The notes beneath the pieces are model-generated. The model saw nothing but the letters and a program-made list of their open reading frames with translations. It was not told where the DNA came from and did no database searches. Positions 39,691 to 48,963 of a stretch of 64,000 bases of DNA are shown in pieces; the stretch's first letter is position 1; the number at the start of each line of letters is the position of its first letter. This stretch comes from Photobacterium iliopiscarium (GTDB lineage Bacteria > Pseudomonadota > Gammaproteobacteria > Enterobacterales > Vibrionaceae): assembly GCF_003026395.1 (NCBI RefSeq), contig NZ_PYOO01000017.1, positions 1-64,000 of the forward strand. Direction: 5' to 3'. The translations under genes and the position numbers were made by a program.

Positions 39691-40719
39691 ATGGCAAGCA
39701 AGACACCCAAAATAAAAATTACTGATGTCGCAGCCTATGCTGATGTATCTGTATCTACCGTCTCATTAGTGCTCAGTAACAAAGGTCGAATATCAACCGC
39801 GACGATTGATAAAGTCAATCAAGCAGTTGCGGCGTTAGGTTATGTTCGTAATACTGCCGCAGCTAATTTACGCACCTCTCACTCAAATTTAATTGGCTTG
39901 GTATTAACAGATATCACCGATCCGTTTTATACCGAGATCACCGCAGGTATTAGCGAACAATTGGAACAACAAGGCTATTTGTTATTTTTGGCACAATCTA
40001 ATCGCAACCCACAAAAATTAATTCAATGCGTGCAATCAATGATTCAGCAAGGCGTGGCAGGAATTGCGTTTAGTCCGGTCAGAGAGGCCACGGCAACGGT
40101 TATAACGATGGCTCAGCAAGCGGGGATCCCTGCTGTTTGTTTAGCACGCGCAGCCGTTAGTAATGAAGTCGATTATATTGGACCCGATAACCATCAAGCC
40201 GCAGTCATTGCTAGTCAATACTTAATTGAACAAGGCCATCGTCATATTGCTTATATTGGCGGTTCAGGTGAGTCTTTAACCCGCGCAGAGCGATTAGGAG
40301 GCTTTGGATGCACCCTCATCCAATACGGATTGCCGTTTAAAAATGAATGGATAGTGGAAGTAGATAATAATCAATTAGATGCTGCGACAACGGTACAGCA
40401 ACTGTTAATTCAGCACCCTAAAATAACCGCTATATTGTGCCATAGCCCGACAATTGCACTAGGCGCAATATATGGGGTTAAACGCAGCGGAAAGAGTGTT
40501 GGTAAAGATAATTATATTGGTCAGCAAGTAGCGATTATTAGTTTTGATGATATTGCCGAAGCGACATTAAGCCAACCATCACTCACCGTCGTCAGCTCGC
40601 CGATAAGAGAAATTGGGCAACAAGCTGGTAAGCGCTTACTTGCAATAATGAACAACAATGATAATACAACTCAGCATTTAATACTGACGCCAAAACTTAT
40701 TTGCCGCGACTCTGCTTAA
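39691..40719 (+). CDS. malI: LacI-family repressor MalI
   Basis: Repressor of malXY. N-terminal LacI helix-turn-helix: KITDVAAYADVSVSTVSLVLSNKGRIS near residue 9, followed by the hinge helix NTAAANLRT. The periplasmic-binding-protein core follows (LIGLVLTDITDPFYTEITAGI from residue 64). I start at ATG 39691 (MASKTPKIKITDV, 342 residues as in E. coli MalI); an ATG at 39670 would add seven residues. Divergent from malX with the operator in between. Confidence 0.93.
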   Translation: MASKTPKIKITDVAAYADVSVSTVSLVLSNKGRISTATIDKVNQAVAALGYVRNTAAANLRTSHSNLIGLVLTDITDPFYTEITAGISEQLEQQGYLLFLAQSNRNPQKLIQCVQSMIQQGVAGIAFSPVREATATVITMAQQAGIPAVCLARAAVSNEVDYIGPDNHQAAVIASQYLIEQGHRHIAYIGGSGESLTRAERLGGFGCTLIQYGLPFKNEWIVEVDNNQLDAATTVQQLLIQHPKITAILCHSPTIALGAIYGVKRSGKSVGKDNYIGQQVAIISFDDIAEATLSQPSLTVVSSPIREIGQQAGKRLLAIMNNNDNTTQHLILTPKLICRDSA

Positions 40720-40731
40720 ACGTAACCCATA

Positions 40732-40761
40732 AAAAAAGCTTCGTCGTAACGAAGCTTTTTT
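40732..40761. terminator. Bidirectional terminator, malI/ppnP
   Basis: AAAAAAGCTTCGT, CGTA loop, ACGAAGCTTTTTT. Serves both convergent genes. Confidence 0.9.
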
Positions 40762-40785
40762 ACTGACTAATCCGCTTAAGGCAAC

Positions 40786-41067
40786 TTATAGATAGTCACA
40801 TAAGTAAGCTGTAGTTTTGGTCACTTTAACGTGGAATGCGCTATCACCAGGAACTTCAAAGTCATCACCAGCACCATAGGTTTCCCAATCAACATGACCC
40901 GGTAATTTTACGGTAAGTTCACCTTTTACGACGGTCATACGCTCAGGGGCCGCGGTCGAAAAAGTATATTCACCTGCAACCATCACACCAACACTGGCAT
41001 GATCACCGGCAGATTCAAAGCCAACAGATGTTACTTGGCCATCAAAATATTCATTCACTTTTAACAT
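40786..41067 (-). CDS. ppnP: Pyrimidine/purine nucleoside phosphorylase
   Basis: Small cupin-fold enzyme that phosphorolyses several nucleosides to base and ribose-1-phosphate. 93 residues, E. coli PpnP (YaiE) 94. [17 protein letters not shown], the [20 protein letters not shown] beta-core and the C-terminal YLCDYL are typical. Single gene with its own terminator. Confidence 0.95.
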   Translation of the reverse strand: MLKVNEYFDGQVTSVGFESAGDHASVGVMVAGEYTFSTAAPERMTVVKGELTVKLPGHVDWETYGAGDDFEVPGDSAFHVKVTKTTAYLCDYL

Positions 41068-41197
41068 TGAATTTCCTTATTGCTAAACAGGTAAAGCAAA
41101 TCTTCTAAGCCCAAAAACTATCACAATTTCAAATGAACCACTAACGAAAAATATTCATCAAAAATATGATTGATAATATCAGAAATACGACAAGTGA

Positions 41198-41668
41198 TTA
41201 ATCATCACAATGACATTGACCTAAATGACAAGGCTCAGGTTTTACTTCAGGATTCGCCATATCATCGCTGTAATTTAACGCGCCAAGAATAGAGCAATGG
41301 CTAGCGTCATCATTACGATGACCACAACAAGCGTCATTGATCTTTTTTAACGCGCCACGGATCCGTTGTAGTTCAGCAATTTTACTATCCACTTCATCTA
41401 ATTTAGCCTGCGTGATCGCTTTAACTTCAGCACAACTATGTTGACTTGCTTCAAGTCGAATATCCAATAACTCACATATTTCACCGAGACTCAGACCGAT
41501 CGCTTTCGCCCGTAAAATAAATTTAACCCGTGATAAATCATCCTCACTGTAGAGACGATAACCACTGTCACTTCGACCCGCAGGTTCAATCAAACCATTC
41601 TTTTCATAAAAACGTAATGTATCACTACTGACATTACATAATTTTGCTAGTTGTCCTATTAAATACAT
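41198..41668 (-). CDS. zntR: MerR-family zinc-responsive activator ZntR
   Basis: Activates zinc/cadmium/lead export (zntA) in E. coli by untwisting the promoter. 156 residues: winged helix YLIGQLAKLCNVSSDTLRFYEKNGLI near the start, a long dimer helix, and a metal loop with Cys in QHSCAEVKAI and CCGHRNDDASHC. The C terminus is unusually long and has extra Cys/His residues (EPCHLGQCHCDD) beyond E. coli ZntR (141). The target zntA is not in this window. Confidence 0.92.
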   Translation of the reverse strand: MYLIGQLAKLCNVSSDTLRFYEKNGLIEPAGRSDSGYRLYSEDDLSRVKFILRAKAIGLSLGEICELLDIRLEASQHSCAEVKAITQAKLDEVDSKIAELQRIRGALKKINDACCGHRNDDASHCSILGALNYSDDMANPEVKPEPCHLGQCHCDD

Positions 41669-41715
41669 TTAAACGCCCTTTCGAGTAACTCAATATTTCA
41701 GTGATCACACTCAAA

Positions 41716-41753
41716 TAGCAAACGTTTGCGCAATAGCAATATTCATGTAGAAT
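41716..41753 (+). promoter_or_regulatory. purHD promoter with PurR operator
   Basis: TAGCAAACGTTTGCGC (41716-41731) contains the perfect PurR core GCAAACGTTTGC. A promoter overlaps it: TTGCGC (41726-41731) as -35, 16 bp, TAGAAT (41748-41753) as -10. Purine repression of purHD by steric blocking is strongly indicated. Confidence 0.9.
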
Positions 41754-41810
41754 AGGCATCAGATTGATACATATCGTTTACTAATTCTTAGCTTTGCTCG
41801 ATTTTAGCCG

Positions 41811-41865
41811 AGGATATTTCTCAACGCCAATCTAATCCCTGCGGATTGGTATTGAAAAATATCCT
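41811..41865 (+). repeat. 55-nt imperfect hairpin in the purH leader
   Basis: Arms AGGATATTTCTCAACGCCAA and its near-complement ending AAAAATATCCT pair over 22-23 nt with two C:A mismatches and one G:T pair. The loop is about 10 nt. It lies between the purHD promoter and the purH start, so it will be in the mRNA leader. The GATTGGTATT word resembles small palindromic intergenic repeats of Vibrionaceae, from memory. Confidence 0.6.
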
Positions 41866-41894
41866 ATTCACTGTGTATTAGAGAGATGGTAGCA

Positions 41895-43487
41895 ATGGAA
41901 AACGTTCGTCCTATTCGCCGTGCGCTGCTTAGCGTATCCGACAAAACTGGTATTGTTGAATTCGCTCATGCCCTCGCCAACCGTGGTGTAGAGATTTTAT
42001 CTACGGGTGGTACCGCTCGTTTACTTGCAGAACAAAACATTCAAGTCACTGAAGTTTCTGACTACACCGGTTTTCCTGAAATGATGGATGGTCGTGTAAA
42101 AACTCTTCATCCTAAAGTACACGGTGGCGTTTTAGGTCGTCGTGGTATTGATGACGTGATCATGGCACAACACGGCATTAACCCCATTGATATGGTAGTG
42201 GTTAACCTTTATCCGTTCGCAGAAACCGTTGCTAACCCAAATTGCAGTTTAGACGATGCGGTCGAAAATATTGATATTGGCGGGCCAACCATGGTGCGCT
42301 CAGCCGCTAAAAACTATAAAGACGTCACGATTGTGGTTAATACTGACGATTATGATCGTGTTCTGACAGAAATGAGCGCCAATGATGGTTCACTAAACCA
42401 TGCAACTCGCTTTGATTTAGCCATTGCTGCGTTTGAGCATACTGCCGCCTACGATGGTATGATCGCTAACTACTTCGGTACGATGGTGCCTTCTTACGGC
42501 GATAACAAAGAAGGTGACCAAGAGTCAACATTCCCCCGCACTTTCAATCAACAGTTCGAGAAAAAACAAGACATGCGCTACGGTGAAAACAGCCACCAAG
42601 CAGCCGCATTCTATGTTGAAGCACATCCACAAGAAGCCTCAGTAGCAACCGCAACGCAACTGCAAGGCAAAGCACTGTCATACAATAATATTGCCGATAC
42701 TGACGCAGCACTTGAGTGTGTCAAAGAATTCGACCTTCCCGCTTGTGTGATTGTAAAACACGCCAATCCATGTGGGGTAGCTTTAGGTGATAACTTATTT
42801 GAAGCTTACGATCGTGCTTATAAAACCGATCCAACCTCTGCCTTTGGCGGCATTATTGCCTTCAACCGCGAACTTGACGCGGCAACCGCACAAGCGATTG
42901 TTGATCGTCAATTTGTTGAAGTGATCATTGCACCAAAAATATCAGCCCAAGCAACTACGATTATCGCTGCCAAGAAAAACCTGCGTTTACTTGAGTGTGG
43001 CGAATGGTCAACCAAAACCACAGGCTTTGATATTAAGCGCGTTAACGGTGGTTTACTGGTTCAAGATCGCGATCAAGGCATGGTATCGCAAGACGATCTA
43101 ACGGTGGTATCACAACGCCAACCAACGGCGGATGAGTTACGTGATGCTCTCTTCTGCTGGAAAGTAGCTAAATATGTTAAATCTAACGCGATTGTCTATG
43201 CCAAAAGCAATATGACAATTGGTGTCGGCGCAGGTCAAATGAGCCGCGTGTATTCAGCTAAAATTGCGGGTATTAAAGCCGCCGATGAAAATCTAGAAGT
43301 CGCTGGTAGCGTAATGGCCTCTGATGCATTTTTCCCGTTCCGTGATGGTATTGACGCCGCAGCCGCAGCGGGTATTACTTGTGTGATTCAACCGGGCGGC
43401 TCTATGCGTGATGATGAAGTGATTACCGCAGCAGATGAACATGGCATGGCAATGGTCTTTACTGGCATGCGTCACTTCCGCCATTAA
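41895..43487 (+). CDS. purH: Bifunctional AICAR formyltransferase/IMP cyclohydrolase
   Basis: Catalyses the last two steps of de novo purine synthesis to IMP. 530 residues (E. coli 529). N-terminal cyclohydrolase domain: [20 protein letters not shown] and [13 protein letters not shown]. The formyltransferase domain has [14 protein letters not shown] near residue 264 with its catalytic Lys and His. Start at ATG 41895, with AGAGAG 9 nt upstream; an in-frame ATG at 41886 is too close to that site. Leads the purHD operon. Confidence 0.97.
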   Translation: MENVRPIRRALLSVSDKTGIVEFAHALANRGVEILSTGGTARLLAEQNIQVTEVSDYTGFPEMMDGRVKTLHPKVHGGVLGRRGIDDVIMAQHGINPIDMVVVNLYPFAETVANPNCSLDDAVENIDIGGPTMVRSAAKNYKDVTIVVNTDDYDRVLTEMSANDGSLNHATRFDLAIAAFEHTAAYDGMIANYFGTMVPSYGDNKEGDQESTFPRTFNQQFEKKQDMRYGENSHQAAAFYVEAHPQEASVATATQLQGKALSYNNIADTDAALECVKEFDLPACVIVKHANPCGVALGDNLFEAYDRAYKTDPTSAFGGIIAFNRELDAATAQAIVDRQFVEVIIAPKISAQATTIIAAKKNLRLLECGEWSTKTTGFDIKRVNGGLLVQDRDQGMVSQDDLTVVSQRQPTADELRDALFCWKVAKYVKSNAIVYAKSNMTIGVGAGQMSRVYSAKIAGIKAADENLEVAGSVMASDAFFPFRDGIDAAAAAGITCVIQPGGSMRDDEVITAADEHGMAMVFTGMRHFRH

Positions 43488-43503
43488 TACTTTGTAACCA
43501 ATA

Positions 43504-43541
43504 AATATATTCAGATTCTCAATCAAGGGTCTGAATATATT
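43504..43541 (+). repeat. Inverted repeat between purH and purD
   Basis: AATATATTCAGA and TCTGAATATATT, perfect 12-bp arms around a 14-nt loop. No T-run. It may protect or process the mRNA between purH and purD. Confidence 0.6.
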
Positions 43542-43622
43542 ACGTTAATGTAATACCGTAGCACCTCATCAACGACAACATTCTTAACGTTTAATTTTAG
43601 CGCAGCACTCAAAGGGAAAATG

Positions 43623-44909
43623 ATGAAAGTACTAATTATTGGTAATGGCGGCCGTGAACATGCACTGGGTTGGAAAGTGGCACAAAACCCTGATGTTGAA
43701 AAAATATTTATTGCCCCAGGTAATGCTGGTACTACTCTTGAACCTACATTAGAAAATATCGATATTAGCGTTGAGAATATTACGGGTTTAGTTGAGTTTG
43801 CGCAGAACAACCACATTGAACTGACGATTGTTGGCCCTGAAGTTCCACTCGTTCTTGGTGTTGTTGATGCCTTTCGTGCTGCTGGATTAGCCATTTTTGG
43901 CCCGACTCAAGCCGCAGCGCAACTTGAAGGTTCTAAAGCGTTCACTAAAGATTTTTTAGCTCGCCACAACATTCCAACCGCTGATTACCAAAACTTTACT
44001 GAAATCGAACCCGCCTTGGCTTATCTAAAACAAAAAGGCGCACCAATTGTAGTTAAAGCCGATGGCTTAGCCGCAGGTAAAGGCGTGATTGTCGCCATGA
44101 CAGAACAAGAAGCAGAAGCCGCTGTACGTGATATGTTAGCTGGTAATGCCTTTGGTGAAGCGGGACATCGAGTCGTCATTGAAGAGTTCCTTGATGGCGA
44201 AGAAGCTAGCTTTATCGTCATGGTCGATGGTAAAAACGTCTTACCAATGGCCACCAGCCAAGATCATAAGCGTGTCGGTAATGCCGACACAGGCCCAAAC
44301 ACTGGCGGTATGGGCGCTTACTCACCAGCGCCCGTTGTTACGCAACAAATTCATGATCGCGTAATGAAAGAAGTGATTTACCCGACAGTTGAAGGTATGG
44401 CAGCAGAAGGTGCTCCTTACACAGGTTTTCTTTATGCGGGCTTGATGGTAATGGCTGACGGCACCCCGAAAGTGATTGAATACAACTGCCGTTTTGGTGA
44501 TCCTGAAACCCAACCGATTATGCTACGTATGCAGTCTGATTTAGTTGAGCTTTGTTTAGCGGCAATTGATGGCAAACTTGATAGTGTTGAATCAAAATGG
44601 GATCCACGCGCGGCTATTGGGATCGTACTAGCCGCTGGCGGCTATCCTGCTGATTATCAAAAAGGCGATATTATTCGCGGCTTACCTCAACAAGAGCGAG
44701 CGGGAGAGAAAATCTTTCATGCAGGTACAACCAATAATGCTCACGGTGATGTAGTGACTAACGGTGGGCGAGTATTATGTGCCACGGCGATGGGTGATAC
44801 CGTTCTAGCCGCTCAGCAACGTGCTTATGCGTTAACACAGCAAATCTCATGGAATGGCATGTTCCATCGTGATGATATTGGTTATCGTGCCATTGCTCGC
44901 GAACAATAA
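43623..44909 (+). CDS. purD: Phosphoribosylamine--glycine ligase
   Basis: Makes glycinamide ribonucleotide (GAR) from phosphoribosylamine, glycine and ATP, step 2 of purine synthesis. 428 residues (E. coli 429). MKVLIIGNGGREHALGWK at the start; the ATP-grasp part has VVKADGLAAGKGVIVA near 142 and NTGGMGAYSPAPV near 222, and EYNCRFGDPETQ near 288. ATG at 43623 is preferred to the adjacent ATG at 43620 because of spacing from GGGA. A strong terminator follows. Confidence 0.97.
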   Translation: MKVLIIGNGGREHALGWKVAQNPDVEKIFIAPGNAGTTLEPTLENIDISVENITGLVEFAQNNHIELTIVGPEVPLVLGVVDAFRAAGLAIFGPTQAAAQLEGSKAFTKDFLARHNIPTADYQNFTEIEPALAYLKQKGAPIVVKADGLAAGKGVIVAMTEQEAEAAVRDMLAGNAFGEAGHRVVIEEFLDGEEASFIVMVDGKNVLPMATSQDHKRVGNADTGPNTGGMGAYSPAPVVTQQIHDRVMKEVIYPTVEGMAAEGAPYTGFLYAGLMVMADGTPKVIEYNCRFGDPETQPIMLRMQSDLVELCLAAIDGKLDSVESKWDPRAAIGIVLAAGGYPADYQKGDIIRGLPQQERAGEKIFHAGTTNNAHGDVVTNGGRVLCATAMGDTVLAAQQRAYALTQQISWNGMFHRDDIGYRAIAREQ

Positions 44910-44927
44910 ACCCCTGACTTCAATTCT

Positions 44928-44957
44928 AAAAAACGCGCTCTCAAGGCGCGTTTTTTT
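44928..44957. terminator. Bidirectional terminator, purD/yjaH
   Basis: A6, CGCGC, TCTCAAG loop, GCGCG, T7. Confidence 0.9.
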
Positions 44958-44994
44958 ATGACTAATATTATTCATCAACCAGTATTGCTGCGAA

Positions 44995-45669
44995 TCAGTC
45001 TTTCAATAAGTTGGGTGCCACCAAACACTGTTGCTGTTGACGTTGTAATAACACGTCATCAACCACCAATTGCTGCTGCTGTAACTTACCACTTACCGCC
45101 ATATACCCCTGACCCGATAATTTATCAGCGGTAGATTGAGCAATCACCTCTACCGGCTGTTGTTGCTGACAAGGAATAAACTGCTGTTGTTGCCAATGCC
45201 CTTGAACCCACGTTTGCTGATGATCAGACAGTTGTTCGACGGTGGCTGCCAGTACTTTCGCTTGCTGACGTAATTTGTCAATTTTAGCGTTGGTTAGCGG
45301 AATAATATTTTTCCCCTGCTGATAACGCTGAAACACCGCTAAACCATGGCTATCAAACCGTAATTGCAATTGGAATGGAACCAGAGAACCATCGATATGT
45401 TGCTGCCCCTGTTGATAGAGCTCAAACAGCTGTCCTGAACGCCAACGGTAATTAGCTTGATATTGTCCTTGATTTGGGGTGAAAACACGCTCACTGAGCT
45501 TTATAGGCAGATTAGGACGGAAGGTATACCAATAAAAATGAGGACCATCAGTTGCCATTTGAGCAACAGTGATAGTTTTTGGCGTAATTACTGCATTTTC
45601 AGCCATGTCGCTTGCCGCACAGCCTGTAAGTAAAAATACAACCGCCAGAGAAAGCGTTATACGTGTCAT
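44995..45669 (-). CDS. DUF1481 (YjaH-like) lipoprotein
   Basis: A predicted lipoprotein of 224 residues with signal sequence MTRITLSLAVVFLLTGC; the lipobox is LTGC, so Cys17 is the lipidated residue. The mature part is exceptionally rich in glutamine (QQQQ runs), in a DUF1481-like context next to hupA, as YjaH is in E. coli. The ATG sits directly at the end of the hupA terminator T-run, so no ribosome-binding site precedes it (see finding). Function unknown. Confidence 0.8.
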   Translation of the reverse strand: MTRITLSLAVVFLLTGCAASDMAENAVITPKTITVAQMATDGPHFYWYTFRPNLPIKLSERVFTPNQGQYQANYRWRSGQLFELYQQGQQHIDGSLVPFQLQLRFDSHGLAVFQRYQQGKNIIPLTNAKIDKLRQQAKVLAATVEQLSDHQQTWVQGHWQQQQFIPCQQQQPVEVIAQSTADKLSGQGYMAVSGKLQQQQLVVDDVLLQRQQQQCLVAPNLLKD

Positions 45670-45702
45670 AAAAAAAACGCCAGCCGCTAATGCAAACTGG
45701 CG
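45670..45702 (-). terminator. Terminator of hupA
   Basis: On the minus strand CGCCAG, 13-nt loop, CTGGCG and T8. The T-run abuts the yjaH-like start codon. Confidence 0.85.
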
Positions 45703-45712
45703 CTATTTTCAA

Positions 45713-45985
45713 TTACTTTAACGCGTCTTTAAGTGCCTTGCCCGAAACGAACGCAGGTACGTTAGCAGCAGCAATTTGAATTTCCGCACCTGTTTGTGGA
45801 TTACGGCCAATGCGTGCTGCACGATGATTCACTTTAAATGTACCAAAGCCAATTAGTTGAACCTGGTCACCATCTTTAAGCGCATCAGTAACGCCTTCAA
45901 GAGTAGCTTCCAATGCTAATTTTGCTTGTGCTTTAGACAAGTCTGCTTTTTCTGCGATCAGGTCAATCAGTTGGGTCTTGTTCAT
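45713..45985 (-). CDS. hupA: DNA-binding protein HU-alpha
   Basis: Nucleoid protein that bends DNA. 90 residues. [20 protein letters not shown] at the start, and [21 protein letters not shown] in the DNA-binding arm near residue 46. GAAGGGAA lies before the ATG. As in E. coli, yjaH is downstream. Confidence 0.97.
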   Translation of the reverse strand: MNKTQLIDLIAEKADLSKAQAKLALEATLEGVTDALKDGDQVQLIGFGTFKVNHRAARIGRNPQTGAEIQIAAANVPAFVSGKALKDALK

Positions 45986-46213
45986 TAGGTTTCCCTTCTA
46001 AGGTTTTGGGCTTAATACTGTCCAACTCTAATTCAAAAGAAGCCCATGTGGCAAAGGTTTGTCGGCTTTTATCTGTCTAAATGGAGACTCTTTAACCATA
46101 AACTGAGCTAAAGTTCACAAAATGTTACTAATAACATTCAAAAAAGAGTTGTTTTTATTTCCACTAGCCCCGATTAATATAGCCGAAATTCGCTGATTAA
46201 TTGACAGGTTGAT

Positions 46214-47272
46214 ATGGTACTGCTTACGATTTACATCTCTGTAGCAATAGGGGTGTCGTTTATTTGTTCCGTTTTAGAAGCGGTTTTATTGAGTATTTCG
46301 CCGGGATATATCGGCACTTTACGTCAACAAAACCACCCCTCAGCAGCTAAACTTGCCGCACTCAAAAATAATATAGATCGACCCTTAGCCTCAATTCTAA
46401 CCCTAAACACTGTCGCTCATACCGTCGGTGCAGCAACAGCAGGCGCACAAGCAACCGTTGTCTTTGGTAGTGAGTGGTTGGGTGTATTCTCAGGTGCATT
46501 GACCGTTGGTATTTTATTACTGTCAGAAATTATTCCAAAAACAATCGGTGCAACTTACTGGCGTCAATTAGCGCCAACCAGTGCCATAATCTTACGTTGG
46601 ATGGTGGTCTTATTAATGCCATTAGTATGGGTCTCGGAACAAATAACCCGTCGTCTTGCTCATGGTCACGTCCAACCGAAACTACGTGATGAATTATCAG
46701 CGATGGCTATGCTAGCCCATGAATCAGGCGAATTGGGTGCTGGTGAGTCTAAAATCCTAACCAACCTACTGCAATTTAAAGATGTTAGCGTCACCAAGAT
46801 AATGACCCCACGTCCGGTATTATTCCGTGTCAATGCCGAGCAAACCATCAACGAATTTTTAGACAAATATAAAAGCAGTCCCTTCTCTCGTCCGTTAATA
46901 TTCAGCGAGCAAAGTGATAACATCGTCGGCTTCGTCCACCGTTTAGAGCTGTTTGCAGAAAGCCAAGCGGGTAAAGGTGGTCAGGAACTGGGGGCGTTAA
47001 TGCGTCCCTTACCCGTGATCATGAATAATGTCAGTGTCCCAAAAGCATTTGAGCGCTTAATGAAAGAGCGTTCACAGTTAATCCTTATCGTTGATGAATA
47101 CGGTACAGTGCAAGGCCTTGTAACACTGGAAGATATTTTTGAAAGTTTAGTCGGCGAAGAAATTGTTGATGAAGCAGACAAAAATACAGACATGCAGCAA
47201 CTGGCTTATCAACGTTGGGACAAGTGGAAGAAAAAACATAAGATGATTGAAAATAATGATGATGATATGTAA
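46214..47272 (+). CDS. CNNM/DUF21 plus CBS-domain membrane protein (hemolysin-like)
   Basis: Probable Mg2+/Co2+ transport-related protein. A DUF21 membrane domain of about four helices (residues 1-130) is followed by two CBS domains (about 190-310: VTKIMTPRPVLFRV; RSQLILIVDEYGTVQGLVTLEDIFESLVG). The CorC_HlyC domain that often ends these proteins is missing; the C terminus is short, basic then acidic, after EEIVDEADKNTD. Length 352 is short compared with the roughly 420-residue YfjD/CorB type. Confidence 0.9.
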   Translation: MVLLTIYISVAIGVSFICSVLEAVLLSISPGYIGTLRQQNHPSAAKLAALKNNIDRPLASILTLNTVAHTVGAATAGAQATVVFGSEWLGVFSGALTVGILLLSEIIPKTIGATYWRQLAPTSAIILRWMVVLLMPLVWVSEQITRRLAHGHVQPKLRDELSAMAMLAHESGELGAGESKILTNLLQFKDVSVTKIMTPRPVLFRVNAEQTINEFLDKYKSSPFSRPLIFSEQSDNIVGFVHRLELFAESQAGKGGQELGALMRPLPVIMNNVSVPKAFERLMKERSQLILIVDEYGTVQGLVTLEDIFESLVGEEIVDEADKNTDMQQLAYQRWDKWKKKHKMIENNDDDM

Positions 47273-47294
47273 TCAACATCCTTAATACTAACCA

Positions 47295-47325
47295 CAAAAA
47301 AGGGACCATTACGGTCCCTTTTTTA
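47295..47325. terminator. Bidirectional terminator, CNNM gene/brnQ
   Basis: AAAAAAGGGACC, ATTAC loop, GGTCCCTTTTTT. Confidence 0.92.
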
Positions 47326-47372
47326 TTGTTGTTATTTCATTATAACCGCAACCGATAATCACGATGTATAAA

Positions 47373-48677
47373 TTAATTATTATCCACGCAATAACTATAG
47401 CCACTCATGCGACTAACAGCCCAACCGACCACCAATACCACTATCGTTGGTAAGATCCAGCCAGCATAATAATGATATAGCGGTAAATGCGCAGTTAAAG
47501 CGTTATCAACCGCTGTTGGCATTACACCAAGAATATGTGCCGCATCAATACAACCAAATACCGCCGCTGTCGCCATAACGGTTAATACCGCAGTTTGCGA
47601 TAATTGATGACGCAATGGCGCTATCAATAACAATGCAATCGCAATCGGGTGCAGTGCTACCACAACCGGTAAGGTCACCTCTAATAACTGTGCTAAACCA
47701 ACATTCGCAATAAGACCTGATAGCGCCATAATTACCCAGACACTTTTAGAGTAAGTGACTTTACTAAAGCTGCGACTATAAAACTCACTACCAGCGGTTG
47801 TAACACCAATCGCAGTCGTCAAACATGCCAACACCAACACAGAACCTAAGATAATAATACCGAAAGCACCAAAATGCGCATTGGTAAAAGCAGTAAGGAT
47901 CTCACCACCATTTGAGAAATCAGTCCCTAAATTAGCACTGGTCACGCCAATATATGCCAATGATAAATACACTAACGCCATCGCTGATGCATACATAATT
48001 GCAGCAATAAAGGTATATTTCGCGATAGCTTTCGGGCACTTAACCCCCATACCTTCAATCGCTCTGAAAATCACCCAACCAAAACCAATTGAGCCCAGTG
48101 CGTCCATAGTCATATAACCTTGAGTCATACCTTCAGCCATCGCGCCCGTCGCATAAGGGCCTGATGCAACGTCCACTTGACCCGATGGATACAACACCGC
48201 CACCACCGCCATAATGGTTAAAATAGTCAACAACAGCGGCGTTAACCATTTTCCTAAGGTATCAACTAACTTACCTGGATATAACGAAAATAAAATAGCC
48301 GCTAAACAGAACAAAGCAGAAAAAGGAATTAAACCACTATCACCAATAAAAGGCGCCAAGCTAAATTGATAAGCCACGGTAATAGTACGTGGAATAATAA
48401 AGGCAGGCCCAATAACAATAAACAACATCACCCAAAAGCTGGTTGCTAACGGTTTAGGTAATGCCGCAGTTAAATTATCAGACCCACGCACCCAAGCCAC
48501 AATCACCAATGCTATTGCTGGTAAACCAACGCCTGTTAATAAAAAACCTGCCATACCACTTAGGAAGTTATCCCCTGCTTGGTAACCTAAATAGGGAGGA
48601 AAAATTAAATTTCCCGCGCCTAAATACATGGCAAAAGTCATGAAGCCTAAGGCGGCGATATTACGTGCACTTAACAT
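47373..48677 (-). CDS. brnQ: Branched-chain amino acid:cation symporter BrnQ
   Basis: Imports leucine, isoleucine and valine with Na+. LIVCS family: 434 residues, about twelve hydrophobic segments; FAMYLGAGNLIFPPYLGYQAGDNF near residue 16 and GPAFIIPRTITVAYQFS near 95 are characteristic. AAGGA precedes the ATG by 5 nt. It is preceded by a leader with a short leucine-rich peptide, so leucine-dependent control is likely. Confidence 0.96.
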   Translation of the reverse strand: MLSARNIAALGFMTFAMYLGAGNLIFPPYLGYQAGDNFLSGMAGFLLTGVGLPAIALVIVAWVRGSDNLTAALPKPLATSFWVMLFIVIGPAFIIPRTITVAYQFSLAPFIGDSGLIPFSALFCLAAILFSLYPGKLVDTLGKWLTPLLLTILTIMAVVAVLYPSGQVDVASGPYATGAMAEGMTQGYMTMDALGSIGFGWVIFRAIEGMGVKCPKAIAKYTFIAAIMYASAMALVYLSLAYIGVTSANLGTDFSNGGEILTAFTNAHFGAFGIIILGSVLVLACLTTAIGVTTAGSEFYSRSFSKVTYSKSVWVIMALSGLIANVGLAQLLEVTLPVVVALHPIAIALLLIAPLRHQLSQTAVLTVMATAAVFGCIDAAHILGVMPTAVDNALTAHLPLYHYYAGWILPTIVVLVVGWAVSRMSGYSYCVDNN

Positions 48678-48784
48678 AGTATTCCTTGGTAATTATTTTT
48701 CAGCTTGGAGAAAGCGAGATGGGATATAACGTAGTAGATCCTGCTAGCTTGCTCACAAGCTGACAGAAAAATAGGTATGGCCTG
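48678..48784 (-). promoter_or_regulatory. Structured brnQ leader with alternative pairings
   Basis: Four pairings can be drawn in the RNA: GCUGACAG with CUGUCAGC across a 15-nt loop; AGCUUG with CAAGCU; UCAGCUUG with CAAGCUGA close to the brnQ ribosome-binding site; and UCCUGCU (inside the leader Leu codons) with AGCAGGA. Several exclude one another, as expected of an attenuator. I see no clear hairpin plus U-run, so the switch may act on translation or Rho instead. Confidence 0.5.
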
Positions 48785-48901
48785 TCAGCCTTGAATAAGA
48801 TTCAAAGAGAGCAGGAGGAGCGAAGTAGCAATAGATTTGCTATTAACAACGGTAGTTGAACTGAAGCAAGATACAACAGTGTTTACGATAGAATATTTCA
48901 T
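48785..48901 (-). CDS. Leucine-rich leader peptide of brnQ, 38 residues
   Basis: A short gene read on the minus strand from ATG 48901 to TGA 48785-48787. GAAGGAGG lies 5-6 nt before the ATG, a near-perfect ribosome-binding site. The peptide begins MKYSIVNTVVS and ends SLLLLSLNLIQG, with four Leu codons in a row (CTC CTC CTG CTC), plus further Leu, Ile and Val. It stops 107 nt before brnQ. This is the hallmark of ribosome-mediated control by branched-chain aminoacyl-tRNA supply. Confidence 0.75.
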   Translation of the reverse strand: MKYSIVNTVVSCFSSTTVVNSKSIATSLLLLSLNLIQG

Positions 48902-48963
48902 ACTTGCCTCCTTCTAACTAACAGACCACGAATGGCGTAACGGAAATGCTACGCAGTGGTTAT

